From Leptolyngbyaceae cyanobacterium M33_DOE_097 (GTDB taxonomy: Bacteria; Cyanobacteriota; Cyanobacteriia; Leptolyngbyales; Leptolyngbyaceae): DNA of 58,723 bases. The position numbers were made by a program, and so were the translations under genes. Shown here piece after piece: positions 18,846 through 29,135 of this stretch. The stretch is taken from the NCBI GenBank assembly GCA_015296075.1, contig DVDV01000200.1, forward strand, positions 1 to 58,723. The letters run 5' to 3'. The stretch's first letter is position 1. The number at the start of each line of letters is the position of its first letter. The notes below the pieces were generated by a model. That model was not told where the DNA came from, searched no databases, and saw only the letters and a program-made list of their open reading frames with translations.

Positions 18846-20876
18846 ATGACCAAAGAGCAGCAACCTAAGACAAAATCAACGAAACACTCGCAAGAGCCAA
18901 CCAAAAAACCGCGACCCTTCAATCGCTCTGCGGTGCTGCGTCAACGTTCTCACCAAGCGACTCCAAACCAGGCTGCGGCTGAGACCAGCAAACCTCCAAA
19001 AAGCAGATTTCCTCAACAAGTCGCGATCGCAGATAGCAGTGAAGCTGTTGTGTTAAGCGACTCTATAGCCATTCCCCCTCGCTGGAAATGGCTACTCAAT
19101 TGGTACTGGTGGGGTAGTGTTGCTGTCGTTGGCTGTGCTGGAGCCAGTGTAATTGCAGCCAAAGCATTATTAGGGGTCCCCGCTTTACCCAACTGTCCTG
19201 CTATTTTTTGGCCCCTTGCACCTGCATCTCTCCGCTTTGAGTGCGCCCGACTTGCTGCCAGTAAACGCACAGCCAAAAACCTGTTAGAGGCGATCGCCCT
19301 ACTCGATTCTTTACCTAAAAACCACTCACTCCGCGAAGAAGCCGATCGCATGATTGAGGAGTGGGCAACTCAGGTACTCGACCAGACCGAAGAAATCTTT
19401 AACGAAGGGAATTTGAAGGAGGCGATCGCCTCTGCTCGCAAAATCCCTCCTCAGACGAGCGCCTACGAACTCGTAGAAGAGCGGGTAAAACGGTGGGAAA
19501 GTGTTTGGGCAGAAGCCGAAAAAATTCGCCAACAAGCGGCAGCTGATTTGCGTAAACGTCAATATCGACAGGCATTTGAACATGCTGTGCGGTTGCTTAA
19601 CATTGACAACAAATACTGGCAAACAACTGGTTACGACAACCTGATCAAATCCATTGATGTGGCGCGAATCGACGGCAACAAACTGTACGAAGCTGAACGC
19701 ATGGCTGATGCAGGTGGCAGCGATAATTTGCTCAAAGCCCTCAAAATTGCTCAATCGATTAAGCGCGATAGCCTCGTTTACGATGTGGCTCAGCGCATTA
19801 TCCCAACGGTCGGACGCAAAATGCTGACGCAAGCGCAAAGACTGTTAAATCAACGCGATCTCCAGGGTGCCCTGTCCCTGCTAAGCAACGTGCCGAATGT
19901 AGCCAACCTTAAGGCCGAAGCTCAGGATCTCAGCATTCTTGCGAACGCACAGTACCAAGCATGGCAAGGAAATGTGGTCGATTTAGAAGGCGCGATCGCT
20001 GAAGCGCAGCAGATTGCGGGGAACCGTCCCCTGGCGAAGCAAGCTCAGCAATGGATCGCCCGTTGGCGACAAGAAATCTTTGCGATCGGGAAGTTGCAGC
20101 AAGCCAGAGATCTGGCACAGTCGGGCAACACTAACGATCTATCAGCCGCAATTAATCAGGCAAGTCTGGTGACGGCTTCTAATCCTCGCCGGGAAGAGGT
20201 TGAACGCCAGATTAAAGAATGGCGAAGCCAGATCCAGACGATTGAAGATCGCCCGATTCTCGATCAGGCTGACCAGTACGCATCGAGTGGGGATGTAACA
20301 GCCCTGCAAGCCGCCATCACTCAAGCTCAGCAGATTCGTCGGGGCCGTGCCCTTTACTCAGAAGCCCAGACTCGCATTCAAGAATGGAACTGGCAGATCC
20401 AGGCGACTTATAACCAACCGATTCTAGAGCAAGCGCGCCAGTATGCCAGTGTGGGAGACCTTTCAAGCGCCATTCAAGTTGCATCTCAAATTCCAAAAGG
20501 TCAGGCCTACTATCAGGAAGCTCGTACCGAGATCCGCAATTGGCGGAAAACCATTAACGATCAGACGGTGCTGGCTCAATCTCAGGCAGCCTTGAACGAA
20601 GCTCGCCAACTCGCCAACTATGGCAACTCTGACGGTCTAGCCAGCGCGATCGCGGCGGCTGATCGGGTTTCTCCCTCTAGCTCTTTACGAGCTGAAGCTG
20701 ACCAGGCGATCGACCAGTGGAGTTGGCAACTGCTGCAAATTGCAACCGATCGCGCAACAGCGGCTGATTTTGGCCGTGCGATCGCGATCGCCCAACAAAT
20801 TCCTTCTGGTTCAGCCGCCTATTCTCAAGCGCAGCAACAAATTAAGGAGTGGCAGTCCTACTCGGTTTCGCCCTAG
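18846..20876 (+). CDS. Membrane-anchored helical-repeat protein of unknown function
   Basis: A 676-residue protein. Residues 1-75 are basic and disordered (KEQQPKTKSTKH). One membrane helix lies about 88-112 (WWGSVAVVGCAGASVIAAKAL). The rest is a long array of helical TPR-like repeats of 35-45 residues, many ending in QIKEWRSQIQ or RIQEWNWQIQ-like helices and beginning AIAxAQQI. Such proteins are common in filamentous cyanobacteria and sometimes carry misleading chromosome-segregation names; the visible features fit a scaffold protein only. It precedes a GH57 gene by 129 bp in the same direction, but joint expression is unproven. Confidence 0.8.
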   Translation: MTKEQQPKTKSTKHSQEPTKKPRPFNRSAVLRQRSHQATPNQAAAETSKPPKSRFPQQVAIADSSEAVVLSDSIAIPPRWKWLLNWYWWGSVAVVGCAGASVIAAKALLGVPALPNCPAIFWPLAPASLRFECARLAASKRTAKNLLEAIALLDSLPKNHSLREEADRMIEEWATQVLDQTEEIFNEGNLKEAIASARKIPPQTSAYELVEERVKRWESVWAEAEKIRQQAAADLRKRQYRQAFEHAVRLLNIDNKYWQTTGYDNLIKSIDVARIDGNKLYEAERMADAGGSDNLLKALKIAQSIKRDSLVYDVAQRIIPTVGRKMLTQAQRLLNQRDLQGALSLLSNVPNVANLKAEAQDLSILANAQYQAWQGNVVDLEGAIAEAQQIAGNRPLAKQAQQWIARWRQEIFAIGKLQQARDLAQSGNTNDLSAAINQASLVTASNPRREEVERQIKEWRSQIQTIEDRPILDQADQYASSGDVTALQAAITQAQQIRRGRALYSEAQTRIQEWNWQIQATYNQPILEQARQYASVGDLSSAIQVASQIPKGQAYYQEARTEIRNWRKTINDQTVLAQSQAALNEARQLANYGNSDGLASAIAAADRVSPSSSLRAEADQAIDQWSWQLLQIATDRATAADFGRAIAIAQQIPSGSAAYSQAQQQIKEWQSYSVSP

Positions 20877-21005
20877 CCAGTCACTCTTTCGCTGCATTCT
20901 CAACGCCGATTGAAGTTGACGCAAACCTTAGCCTTTCTAAAAGATTAGCCAGATACAACAGGATTGCTGACTAAAATGGGGGCAACCCTTCAGGAGGCTT
21001 TTCCA

Positions 21006-22514
21006 ATGGTTGCGACTTCCGATGCAAAACTTCACCAGTTGGATGTTCTCCGTAACGGTTTGCCCAATTTGTGCGGTTGGGAATCTGAGATCCGGGCGAT
21101 CGCGCACCATACTGACCCGATCTTTCTGCCGACAACTCCATTTCGGCTTGACGAAATCACGGCTGGTTTTGCCTGTGCCCTACACATGCACCAACCCAGT
21201 GTGCCTGCTGGTTGGGAGGGTGCCATGATCAGCAATTTACAGTACATGTTTGAGCACCCCAATGATGGCGACAACCACAACGCCGAAACTTTTGCCTGGT
21301 GCTATAAGCGCATGGGTGACTTTATCCCAGAGTTAGTCCAGAGCGGTTGCCAACCCCGCATCATGTTGGACTATTCGGGCAATCTGCTCTGGGGCTTTGT
21401 GCAGATGCAACGCGATGACATTCTCAACAACCTCAAGCGGCTGGCGTGCGATCCGCAATATCAGCCCTACGTTGAGTGGCTCGGCACGATGTGGAGTCAT
21501 GCGGTGGTGCCCTCCACCCCCATCCCTGACATCAAGTTACACATTCAAGCGTGGCAACACTTCTTTGCCGCGATCTTTGGTACTGATGCTCTGCGGCGAG
21601 TCAAAGGCTTTTCACCCCCTGAGATGCACCTGCCCAATCACCCCGACACCCTTTACGAGTACATCAAAGCCCTCAAGGAATGTGGCTACCGCTGGCTACT
21701 CGTGCAAGAGCATTCGGTGGAACAGTTGGATGGCTCTGGCTTAGCCCAGGACAATAAGTATTTGCCCAATCAATTAGTCGCACGCAACTCCAAAGGCGAA
21801 ACGACTAGCATCACGGCTTTAATCAAAACCCAAGGCTCTGACACGAAGCTAGTGGCGCAGATGCAACCCTACCACGAAGCCAAAAGTCGGGGGCAACAAT
21901 CCCTGGGCGATCGCACCGTACCAGGCTGCGTGACTCAAATCGCCGATGGTGAGAATGGGGGCGTCATGATGAACGAGTATCCACGCGATTTCTTTACTCC
22001 CTGGTATGACATCAAGACCAATGGACGCGGCACAACAGGCGTTGTGGGACTAAACGGCACAGAATACATCGAGTTGTTAGAAGCGGCAGGCATCACTCCA
22101 GACTCTTACCCCGTCTGCCAGGCGGTTGGACAACACAAAATTTGGCAACGCGTCAATCCTGACAATGCCACACCCGAAGCAGTTGAACGGGCGATCGCAG
22201 AACTCAACCAATCGGATCCTCACTTCCACATGGAAGGTGCGTCTTGGACCAACAGTATTAGCTGGGTTCGCGGCTACGAAAACGTTTTAGAACCAATGAA
22301 ACAGCTTAGCGCTCAGTTTCACGCTAAATATGACCCACTGGTGGCAGACAATCCCCAAGTGACTCAACGCCCCGATTACCTCGAAGCCCTGCTCTATAAC
22401 TTGTTGCTGCAAACAAGTTGCTTCCGCTATTGGGGTCAGGGTATGTGGACTGATTACGCCCGTGAAATTTATCGACGCGGCGAAGCCATTTTACAAACGT
22501 CCTATATCTCTTAA
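21006..22514 (+). CDS. Glycoside hydrolase family 57-like protein
   Basis: This 502-residue protein resembles GH57 alpha-glucan-active enzymes: the ALHMHQPSVPAGWEG segment near the N-terminus matches the conserved histidine motif, and GFSPPEMHLPNH and LQEHSVEQL-like segments follow. GH57 includes amylases, 4-alpha-glucanotransferases and branching enzymes. The exact reaction is not clear, and I could not place both catalytic residues with confidence. The frame is open upstream to 20964, but AGGAGG at 20992-20997, eight bases before the ATG at 21006, fixes the start. Its stop overlaps that of the convergent DUF429 gene by three bases. A role in glycogen turnover is an inference. Confidence 0.85.
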   Translation: MVATSDAKLHQLDVLRNGLPNLCGWESEIRAIAHHTDPIFLPTTPFRLDEITAGFACALHMHQPSVPAGWEGAMISNLQYMFEHPNDGDNHNAETFAWCYKRMGDFIPELVQSGCQPRIMLDYSGNLLWGFVQMQRDDILNNLKRLACDPQYQPYVEWLGTMWSHAVVPSTPIPDIKLHIQAWQHFFAAIFGTDALRRVKGFSPPEMHLPNHPDTLYEYIKALKECGYRWLLVQEHSVEQLDGSGLAQDNKYLPNQLVARNSKGETTSITALIKTQGSDTKLVAQMQPYHEAKSRGQQSLGDRTVPGCVTQIADGENGGVMMNEYPRDFFTPWYDIKTNGRGTTGVVGLNGTEYIELLEAAGITPDSYPVCQAVGQHKIWQRVNPDNATPEAVERAIAELNQSDPHFHMEGASWTNSISWVRGYENVLEPMKQLSAQFHAKYDPLVADNPQVTQRPDYLEALLYNLLLQTSCFRYWGQGMWTDYAREIYRRGEAILQTSYIS

Positions 22515-23269
22515 CTTGTCGCCTTTTGCACATCCGGTAATCGGGGTTCTGGCACGATAATATAGCCTTCTGGTAACTCGCCTAACACGACATTACGTGC
22601 TGTGCCCCAGTACCACCAGTGAGCCGCAACATAGGCACAGATCAAGCTGTCGAGCTGGTCTTCAACAGGTTTCAGGTTCTTACCGGGGGGTGGCAGTTCT
22701 GGTAAAGCGCAAGCACTCTGAGTCAGGTCAAGGGGCGGTTCAAGAACTGGCAGGCGATCGCAGATATATGCTCGTAGCTTTGCTAACTCCACCCGCCGCT
22801 CAGCCACACTCCCCTTTTTGTACTTCAAAATTTTCTCTAGATTAAACAGCCTTACCATTGCTGGATGCGGAAAAACTTCAATCTGAAAACGGCAGGGCTG
22901 GCGAGGTTCGATCACGGGCGCATGGCGAAATTCCTGCGCTAACAGACTGTCGCCAAAACCCACTGTCTTAGCGGCAAAGGGGCGGCTTTGGTTCGCCGGA
23001 TAACTGCCTGCATGGTAACGCCCAAACAGCTTATGGGTCAGGCGATCGCAGTGGCGCATCCCAGTTAAATTACCGATTGCGATCGGAGCGTCAACGGCAA
23101 TCCCTCCGTGTTTTCCCAATGGCAACCACTGGTCGATCCAGGCATAAATGAATTGAAATGATTGAACCTGTTGCAGGTCAATCAGAGTCAGCTGGTTCGC
23201 TTGCCACTTTAGGCAACACACTCCACTGATTTCAGAACTCCAACCCAGATCAATTCCCAGAAAATACAT
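22511..23269 (-). CDS. DUF429 domain protein
   Basis: A 252-residue protein of the DUF429 family, predicted from fold comparison to be related to RNase H-like nucleases. Seen here: the N-terminal strand MYFLGIDLGWSS, the IAVDAPIAIGN segment, and a C-terminal QLDSLICAYVAAHWW helix, whose acidic residues could form a metal site. No function is established. It is convergent with the GH57 gene, the two stop codons overlapping, so the transcripts run into each other. Confidence 0.82.
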   Translation of the reverse strand: MYFLGIDLGWSSEISGVCCLKWQANQLTLIDLQQVQSFQFIYAWIDQWLPLGKHGGIAVDAPIAIGNLTGMRHCDRLTHKLFGRYHAGSYPANQSRPFAAKTVGFGDSLLAQEFRHAPVIEPRQPCRFQIEVFPHPAMVRLFNLEKILKYKKGSVAERRVELAKLRAYICDRLPVLEPPLDLTQSACALPELPPPGKNLKPVEDQLDSLICAYVAAHWWYWGTARNVVLGELPEGYIIVPEPRLPDVQKATS

Positions 23270-23657
23270 CTAGTCGTTCAGGAGTTTGATTGCTTTTTCC
23301 TTGATTTTTCTTACCATCTCTTCAATGCGGACTCAGTTCGCCATTGTTGCCTGGGTAAGAGGTCTTGCAAGCGTGAACACGTTGGTTTGCTGGTGTCTGA
23401 GTTGTCCTCACGATTCTGCTATCGCGGATTCAAACCGCTGGCTAGTGTGATTCGGCAGCAACAGATTATGTTACCCAGTCCCTTGAAGGTGTTATTTAAT
23501 CTTATCGGTTACATTCGACATACAACTTAATAACTGGCCTAACCCCTCTTCTCAGCATCCAGATTCAAACTTAAGCTGTCTGGTATCACATTTAACTCAA
23601 CTTTTATCAGTTTATTTGGTAAGAATAAGTCCAAGCTCAGTTCATTCGGTTTATCCC
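23270..23657. other. Gene-free stretch
   Basis: About 390 bp between divergent DUF429 and GT25 genes. A GCGGATTCAAACCGC segment near 23424 recalls a tRNA T-arm, but no acceptor or anticodon arms can be built. Nothing else is recognised. It must hold promoters for both genes. Confidence 0.5.
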
Positions 23658-24377
23658 ATGAAGATCACTAGCTACTTTGAGCGCGTTTACATCATCAACC
23701 TGGCAGAGCGAAAAGATCGGCGCGATCAAATGGTTCGAGAACTAGAGAAGATTCAATTATCTCCATCAGCAGGGCTGGTTGAATTTTTCCCGGCAATTCG
23801 TCCTAGCTCGGCCGGAGAATTTCCTAGCATTGGGGCACGAGGATGCTTTATGAGCCACTTAGCTGTGCTTAAAAAAGCTCAGGCTGACGGTCTCAAAAAT
23901 ATCCTGATTCTCGAAGATGACTTGACTTTCTCAAAAGCATTTATCCAAAATCAGGCTGCTACCCTCCAACATTTGCAAATGACCTCGTGGGATTTTGTTT
24001 TCTTTGGGCACTCAGTTGATGTCCCTGATCAAAAACCTGTTGGTTTTATCCCTTTCCCCAGTCAGTCAACCATGACGTGCCTGCACTTCTATGGTGTTGA
24101 TCAAGCAATTTACAATCCGCTCATTGCCTTCCTCGACGAAGTCCTTCAGCGTCCAGCAGGTCATCCTTTAGGTGGAGCCATGCATCTCGATGGAGCCTAC
24201 AATGTTTTCCGCCACCAAAACCCTTATGTCAAAGCCCTGATTGCCGCTCCAAATCTTGGCTCTCAGCGTAGTTCGCGCAGCGATATCGCTCCGGCTAAGT
24301 GGTATGACCGCACACCTGGCATTCAAGAACTCGCTGGTTTTGCGCGATCGGCAAAAGCGCTTTTAGCAGGCGCGTAA
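23658..24377 (+). CDS. Family 25 glycosyltransferase
   Basis: GT25 enzymes transfer sugars, typically galactose or glucose, onto lipooligosaccharide or protein acceptors. The 239-residue product shows the family signatures: VYIINLAERKDRRDQM at the N-terminus, IGARGCFMSHLAVLKKA, and the metal-binding NILILEDDLTFS. The ATG at 23658 is chosen because it directly precedes the conserved strand; the frame is open 14 codons further upstream. A terminator follows the gene, making it monocistronic. With two GT2 genes elsewhere in the window it may act on surface glycans, but the acceptor is unknown. Confidence 0.88.
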   Translation: MKITSYFERVYIINLAERKDRRDQMVRELEKIQLSPSAGLVEFFPAIRPSSAGEFPSIGARGCFMSHLAVLKKAQADGLKNILILEDDLTFSKAFIQNQAATLQHLQMTSWDFVFFGHSVDVPDQKPVGFIPFPSQSTMTCLHFYGVDQAIYNPLIAFLDEVLQRPAGHPLGGAMHLDGAYNVFRHQNPYVKALIAAPNLGSQRSSRSDIAPAKWYDRTPGIQELAGFARSAKALLAGA

Positions 24378-24425
24378 TTTACTCTCCTTGTTGGCTTAAA
24401 GCAACTTTCTCTCCTGGATTGTAAA

Positions 24426-24455
24426 GTCAGTTCCCGCAAAGAACTGGCTTTTTTT
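24426..24455 (+). terminator. Rho-independent terminator after GT25 gene
   Basis: GTCAGTTC (24426-24433) pairs with GAACTGGC (24441-24448) through eight pairs including one wobble, followed by seven T residues. Confidence 0.85.
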
Positions 24456-24522
24456 GCATCATTCCCAGCTATGCATGGTTCCCAAAACCAGCGAACCTTT
24501 ACAGTGTGGGGCCTTGTAAAAA

Positions 24523-24558
24523 AGTGATTAATTTTAGTTAACCGTCAACTAAATCACT
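24523..24558. repeat. Imperfect palindrome just upstream of the DUF4278 promoter
   Basis: AGTGATT...TAGTT in the left arm (24523-24539, with a five-base bulge) is complementary to AACTAAATCACT (24547-24558). It covers the expected -35 region of the promoter whose -10 lies inside the NtcA-type site. It may be an operator for a further regulator or a structural element. Confidence 0.4.
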
Positions 24559-24563
24559 AAAAC

Positions 24564-24577
24564 GTATACTAATATAC
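24564..24577 (+). promoter_or_regulatory. NtcA-type site GTAN8TAC overlapping a -10 element
   Basis: GTA-TACTAATA-TAC exactly matches the consensus of NtcA, the cyanobacterial nitrogen regulator that responds to 2-oxoglutarate. The site includes TATACT (24565-24570), the likely -10, so bound NtcA should repress rather than activate. A transcript starting near 24578 would begin just before the glutamine aptamer. Repression under nitrogen shortage is inferred from position by analogy with gif genes. Confidence 0.65.
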
Positions 24578-24590
24578 AGACATAGGAGAA

Positions 24591-24679
24591 ATCGTTCATC
24601 TCTTTTGGTGCCAAAAGAAGACGGAAGTAGGGAGTTTTCCCGAAGGAACGCGCCTCTATCTCACCACGCTCAGGAGGCG
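24591..24679 (+). promoter_or_regulatory. Glutamine riboswitch (glnA RNA motif) with RBS-sequestering hairpin
   Basis: The leader shows the three-stem glnA aptamer: P1 CGTTC (24593-24597) with GAACG (24646-24650); P2 CTTTTGG/CCAAAAG (24602-24617); P3 GGGA/TCCC (24630-24641). The conserved GACGGAAGTAGG (24620-24631) and CGAAGGAACG (24641-24650) are present. Immediately after P1, CGCCTC (24651-24656) can pair with GAGGCG (24674-24679), which overlaps the AGGAGG Shine-Dalgarno at 24672-24677. Glutamine binding would compete with or release this hairpin. In known cyanobacterial cases glutamine raises expression. Confidence 0.9.
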
Positions 24680-24685
24680 AAATCT

Positions 24686-24931
24686 ATGAAACTAATGTAT
24701 CGGGGAGTCGCTTATGAATATTCTCCCTACACCGAAACAGTAACCAACGAGTCAACTGTGGCTCAAGTCTCTAGTCTTGAAAAGCAACCCGCTACTGAGT
24801 TGCATTATCGCGGGGCCGCTTACGTCACTCGCTTAGGCAAGCCATCCATCCACGAGTTGCTTTGCTACCCTATTCGTAGACTGTTGTATCGCGGCGCAAA
24901 CTACGATTTGCATCGTTGTGTACCCAACTAA
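24686..24931 (+). CDS. DUF4278 mini-protein under glutamine riboswitch
   Basis: An 81-residue basic protein with three copies of a short motif, MYRGVAY at residue 4, HYRGAAY near 43 and LYRGANY near 70, which defines DUF4278. AGGAGG lies eight bases before the ATG; the frame remains open through the riboswitch upstream, but that part is the RNA element. Its controls (an NtcA-type site over the -10 and a glutamine aptamer) are those expected of a protein made only when nitrogen is plentiful, as with the glutamine synthetase inactivating factor GifB. A role in damping nitrogen assimilation is inference; the biochemical activity of DUF4278 is not known to me. A strong terminator follows. Confidence 0.85.
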   Translation: MKLMYRGVAYEYSPYTETVTNESTVAQVSSLEKQPATELHYRGAAYVTRLGKPSIHELLCYPIRRLLYRGANYDLHRCVPN

Positions 24932-25002
24932 ACAAGTGTTCTTTAACGGCAGGTAAACAGGTATTCCTTGATCCGGCTGATTAGAGTTCTGATTCAGTGG
25001 AG

Positions 25003-25032
25003 AGTGGCATGAAGGATTTCATGCCACTTTTT
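25003..25032 (+). terminator. Rho-independent terminator after DUF4278 gene
   Basis: AGTGGCATGAA (25003-25013) and TTCATGCCACT (25018-25028) form a perfect 11-pair stem with a GGAT tetraloop, followed by a T-run on the plus strand. Confidence 0.92.
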
Positions 25033-25088
25033 CTTGGGAGAGAAAAAGGAAATCGCCAAGCTTAATGGTTGGACTGTTACAAAGCTAC

Positions 25089-25316
25089 CTAGTCATCATT
25101 CAGCATGACCAGTTTGTTTCTGCCTCCAGCACCCGATTTAATCGAGATACACGACTTCGGTAATTTAAACGTCTTCGACAAGAGTTGAATCAACTCTTCA
25201 TTCGCTTTGCCATCAATCGGTGGTGATTTGAGCTGCACAACCCAACTCCCATCCGCTTCTTCTCGAATCTCTTGCTTCCTGGCGTTTGGTTTGACCTTAA
25301 TTCTCAAAACTCTCAT
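25089..25316 (-). CDS. DUF167 (YggU family) protein
   Basis: A 75-residue protein with the full DUF167 pattern: RIKVKPNARKQEI, WVVQLKSPPIDGKANEELIQLLSKTF, SCISIKSGAGGRNKLV. The family has known structures but no established function. It begins with ATG at 25316 and lies about 100 bp beyond the chlN stop on the same strand, so it could be read through from the chl operon or have its own promoter. Its 3' end faces the strong terminator of the DUF4278 gene. Confidence 0.88.
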   Translation of the reverse strand: MRVLRIKVKPNARKQEIREEADGSWVVQLKSPPIDGKANEELIQLLSKTFKLPKSCISIKSGAGGRNKLVMLNDD

Positions 25317-25416
25317 GTGTAGAACGTTTGGCTAAATCTTGCGATCGCCCTTCGCCAAGATCCCCGAAATCCTAAAGACTCCGGGGATCAAAAAACATTT
25401 AGCGGGTCGTTTAGAA

Positions 25417-27317
<1,901 letters not shown>

Positions 27318-27414
27318 GTAGCACCTTAAAAGTTATGAACGTTCGTATTCAAATTTGAGTTGCTCAACTCCATCGATTACTCATAACTCAAAACGTGCAT
27401 CAAAGCATGCTTCT

Positions 27415-28275
27415 TTAGACCATCATTAGATCTAACTCTTCTTCCCTAGCCTTCGGTTCTTTGGGATTGAGATAGAAGTCAGACAGCAAAGCAAACAGGT
27501 CGCGATCGGGTGAATCGTTGGGAACTACGCCTTCTGGGTTTGCCAAAATCTGGTCGGCAATATTGAGGTAATAATCACAAACATAGTTGAGTGACGGATC
27601 AGACTCTGCCATCTCAAATAGCGTCTTGCCTTTAACCCGCGATACCCGAATGTCTTCAATCAGCGGTAACACTTCTAGCACCGGCATGGGCACAGCTTCG
27701 ATGTACTTCTCAATCAAGTCACGCTTAGCCGTACGGTTGCCAATCAAACCAGCCAGACGCAGGGGGTGAGTCCGAGCTTTTTCGCGAACGGAAGCAGCAA
27801 TGCGATTAGCTGCGAACAAGGCGTCAAAACCGTTATCGGTCACAATCATGCAGTAGTCAGCGTAATTGAGCGGAGCCGCAAAGCCACCACAAACCACGTC
27901 ACCCAACACATCAAAAAGAATCACATCGTATTCATCAAACGCGTTGAGCTCTTTTAACAGCTTGACGGTTTCACCCACAACATAGCCACCACAACCAGCA
28001 CCCGCCGGAGGGCCACCCGCCTCAACGCAGTCAACCCCGCCGTAGCCTTTGTAGATCACATCTTCGGGCCAGACATCTTCGTAGTGATAGTCTTTGGCTT
28101 GCAACGTATCAATAATGGTTGGGATGAGAAACCCAGTCAAAGTAAACGTGCTGTCATGCTTGGGGTCACAGCCAATTTGCAACACTTTTTTGCCTCGGCG
28201 AGCAAGTGCAACCGAGATATTGCAACTGGTTGTCGATTTACCGATACCACCTTTTCCATACACGGCAAGTTTCAC
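27415..28275 (-). CDS. chlL: Light-independent protochlorophyllide reductase iron protein
   Basis: ChlL is the NifH-like ATP-dependent reductase that passes electrons to ChlN-ChlB. The 286-residue product has the P-loop GKGGIGKST near the N-terminus and the two cluster-ligating cysteines in [12 protein letters not shown] and [11 protein letters not shown]. The GTG at 28275 is the start: AGGAGG lies eight bases upstream (28284-28289) and the protein then begins [10 protein letters not shown] like its homologues. It is the first gene of chlL-DUF5331-chlN. The enzyme is oxygen sensitive and allows greening in the dark. Confidence 0.98.
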   Translation of the reverse strand: MKLAVYGKGGIGKSTTSCNISVALARRGKKVLQIGCDPKHDSTFTLTGFLIPTIIDTLQAKDYHYEDVWPEDVIYKGYGGVDCVEAGGPPAGAGCGGYVVGETVKLLKELNAFDEYDVILFDVLGDVVCGGFAAPLNYADYCMIVTDNGFDALFAANRIAASVREKARTHPLRLAGLIGNRTAKRDLIEKYIEAVPMPVLEVLPLIEDIRVSRVKGKTLFEMAESDPSLNYVCDYYLNIADQILANPEGVVPNDSPDRDLFALLSDFYLNPKEPKAREEELDLMMV

Positions 28276-28928
28276 GTTGTTCGCCTCCTGAAGGCTGAAG
28301 TGCAAAGGATCGAAAAGTCAATTGGCGATCGCGCTGGGAGATTAGTTGGAGAGCCAAAAAAACGCACTTCGCTAACTGACTTGATGTTTGCCATTGTTGT
28401 CGATGAAGCCAGGAATGAAAAGGGGGCTAGAAAATGAAAAGCTGAGCAAATAAGACTAAATGGAAGCTGAGTTTCCTAAAAGAGGGCGGAACAGTCCAGA
28501 AAACCCAAGGGACAGCTATAAACCTCCAAGTCATTTTTTGTAATTTTGCTTTTATAGAAAGCAGAATAATTCAAAAATTACGAAATCCCTTTTCCAGCAA
28601 GGAGATTTGGCTTTAAGCATGCAGGTGGATGCTGCTAGCAGGGGCATTCACCTATGTAGCTGGAGGCAGCGGCGTTGAAGCGATTGCTCACTAACCTTGC
28701 AAAGCAGACTGAGCAAAGCTTTTGGTGCAATCAAATTGGAGCAAGTTGTGTGGCTTGACTCGACTTTTGATAAGAATCATCAATTTTTGGGTTTACACCT
28801 GGTAGAGCGCATTTATCTCTGCTGAATGTGGAGTTTTTACAGAGAAAGTTGGGTTTACCCATCTAAAAGCAGGCGCAAATTTGACCAGAGGTAGCAAAAA
28901 ACGTTGTTCAAGTCGTCTCTGCCTCTTT
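28276..28928. other. Upstream region of chlL, no gene seen
   Basis: About 650 bp before the MITE-like element. It must hold the chlL promoter, but no clear core elements were found. The frames at 28084-28437 are shadows of chlL and its leader. No RNA gene was recognised. Confidence 0.5.
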
Positions 28929-29043
28929 TATAGCTGTCGCCAGTTGGTTTAGGACATTGAAAATAAAGGGTATGTGGGGGCTGCGCCCCCAGCCAGGGGT
29001 TCCACCCCTGCACCCCGTCCTAATCTAGATGACTACCGCTATA
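28929..29043. mobile_element. MITE-like element with 27-bp terminal inverted repeats
   Basis: The left end (28929-28955, starting TATAGC and ending TTAGGAC) and the reverse complement of the right end (29017-29043) match at 20 of 27 positions, perfectly over the outer six and inner seven bases. Between them are two GC-rich hairpins, GGGGGCTGCGCCCCC (28976-28990) and CAGGGGTTCCACCCCTG (28994-29010). It has no coding capacity. Its overall form resembles non-autonomous repeats I recall from other cyanobacterial genomes. Confidence 0.7.
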
Positions 29044-29135
29044 GAGAGAAGATCGAAGACTTGCTGTATAAACGCCAAAAAGACGCGCAAAAGCCAAAAC
29101 TCTTGCGCATCCTACGGGGTTAATTTTGGGTTGAA

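Noticed and set aside
23424-23445. tRNA T-arm-like GCGGATTCAAACCGC
   Set aside because: No acceptor, D or anticodon arm can be built around it.
24605-24685. N-terminal extension of the DUF4278 frame (27 residues)
   Set aside because: These bases are the glutamine aptamer and expression hairpin; AGGAGG fixes the start at 24686.
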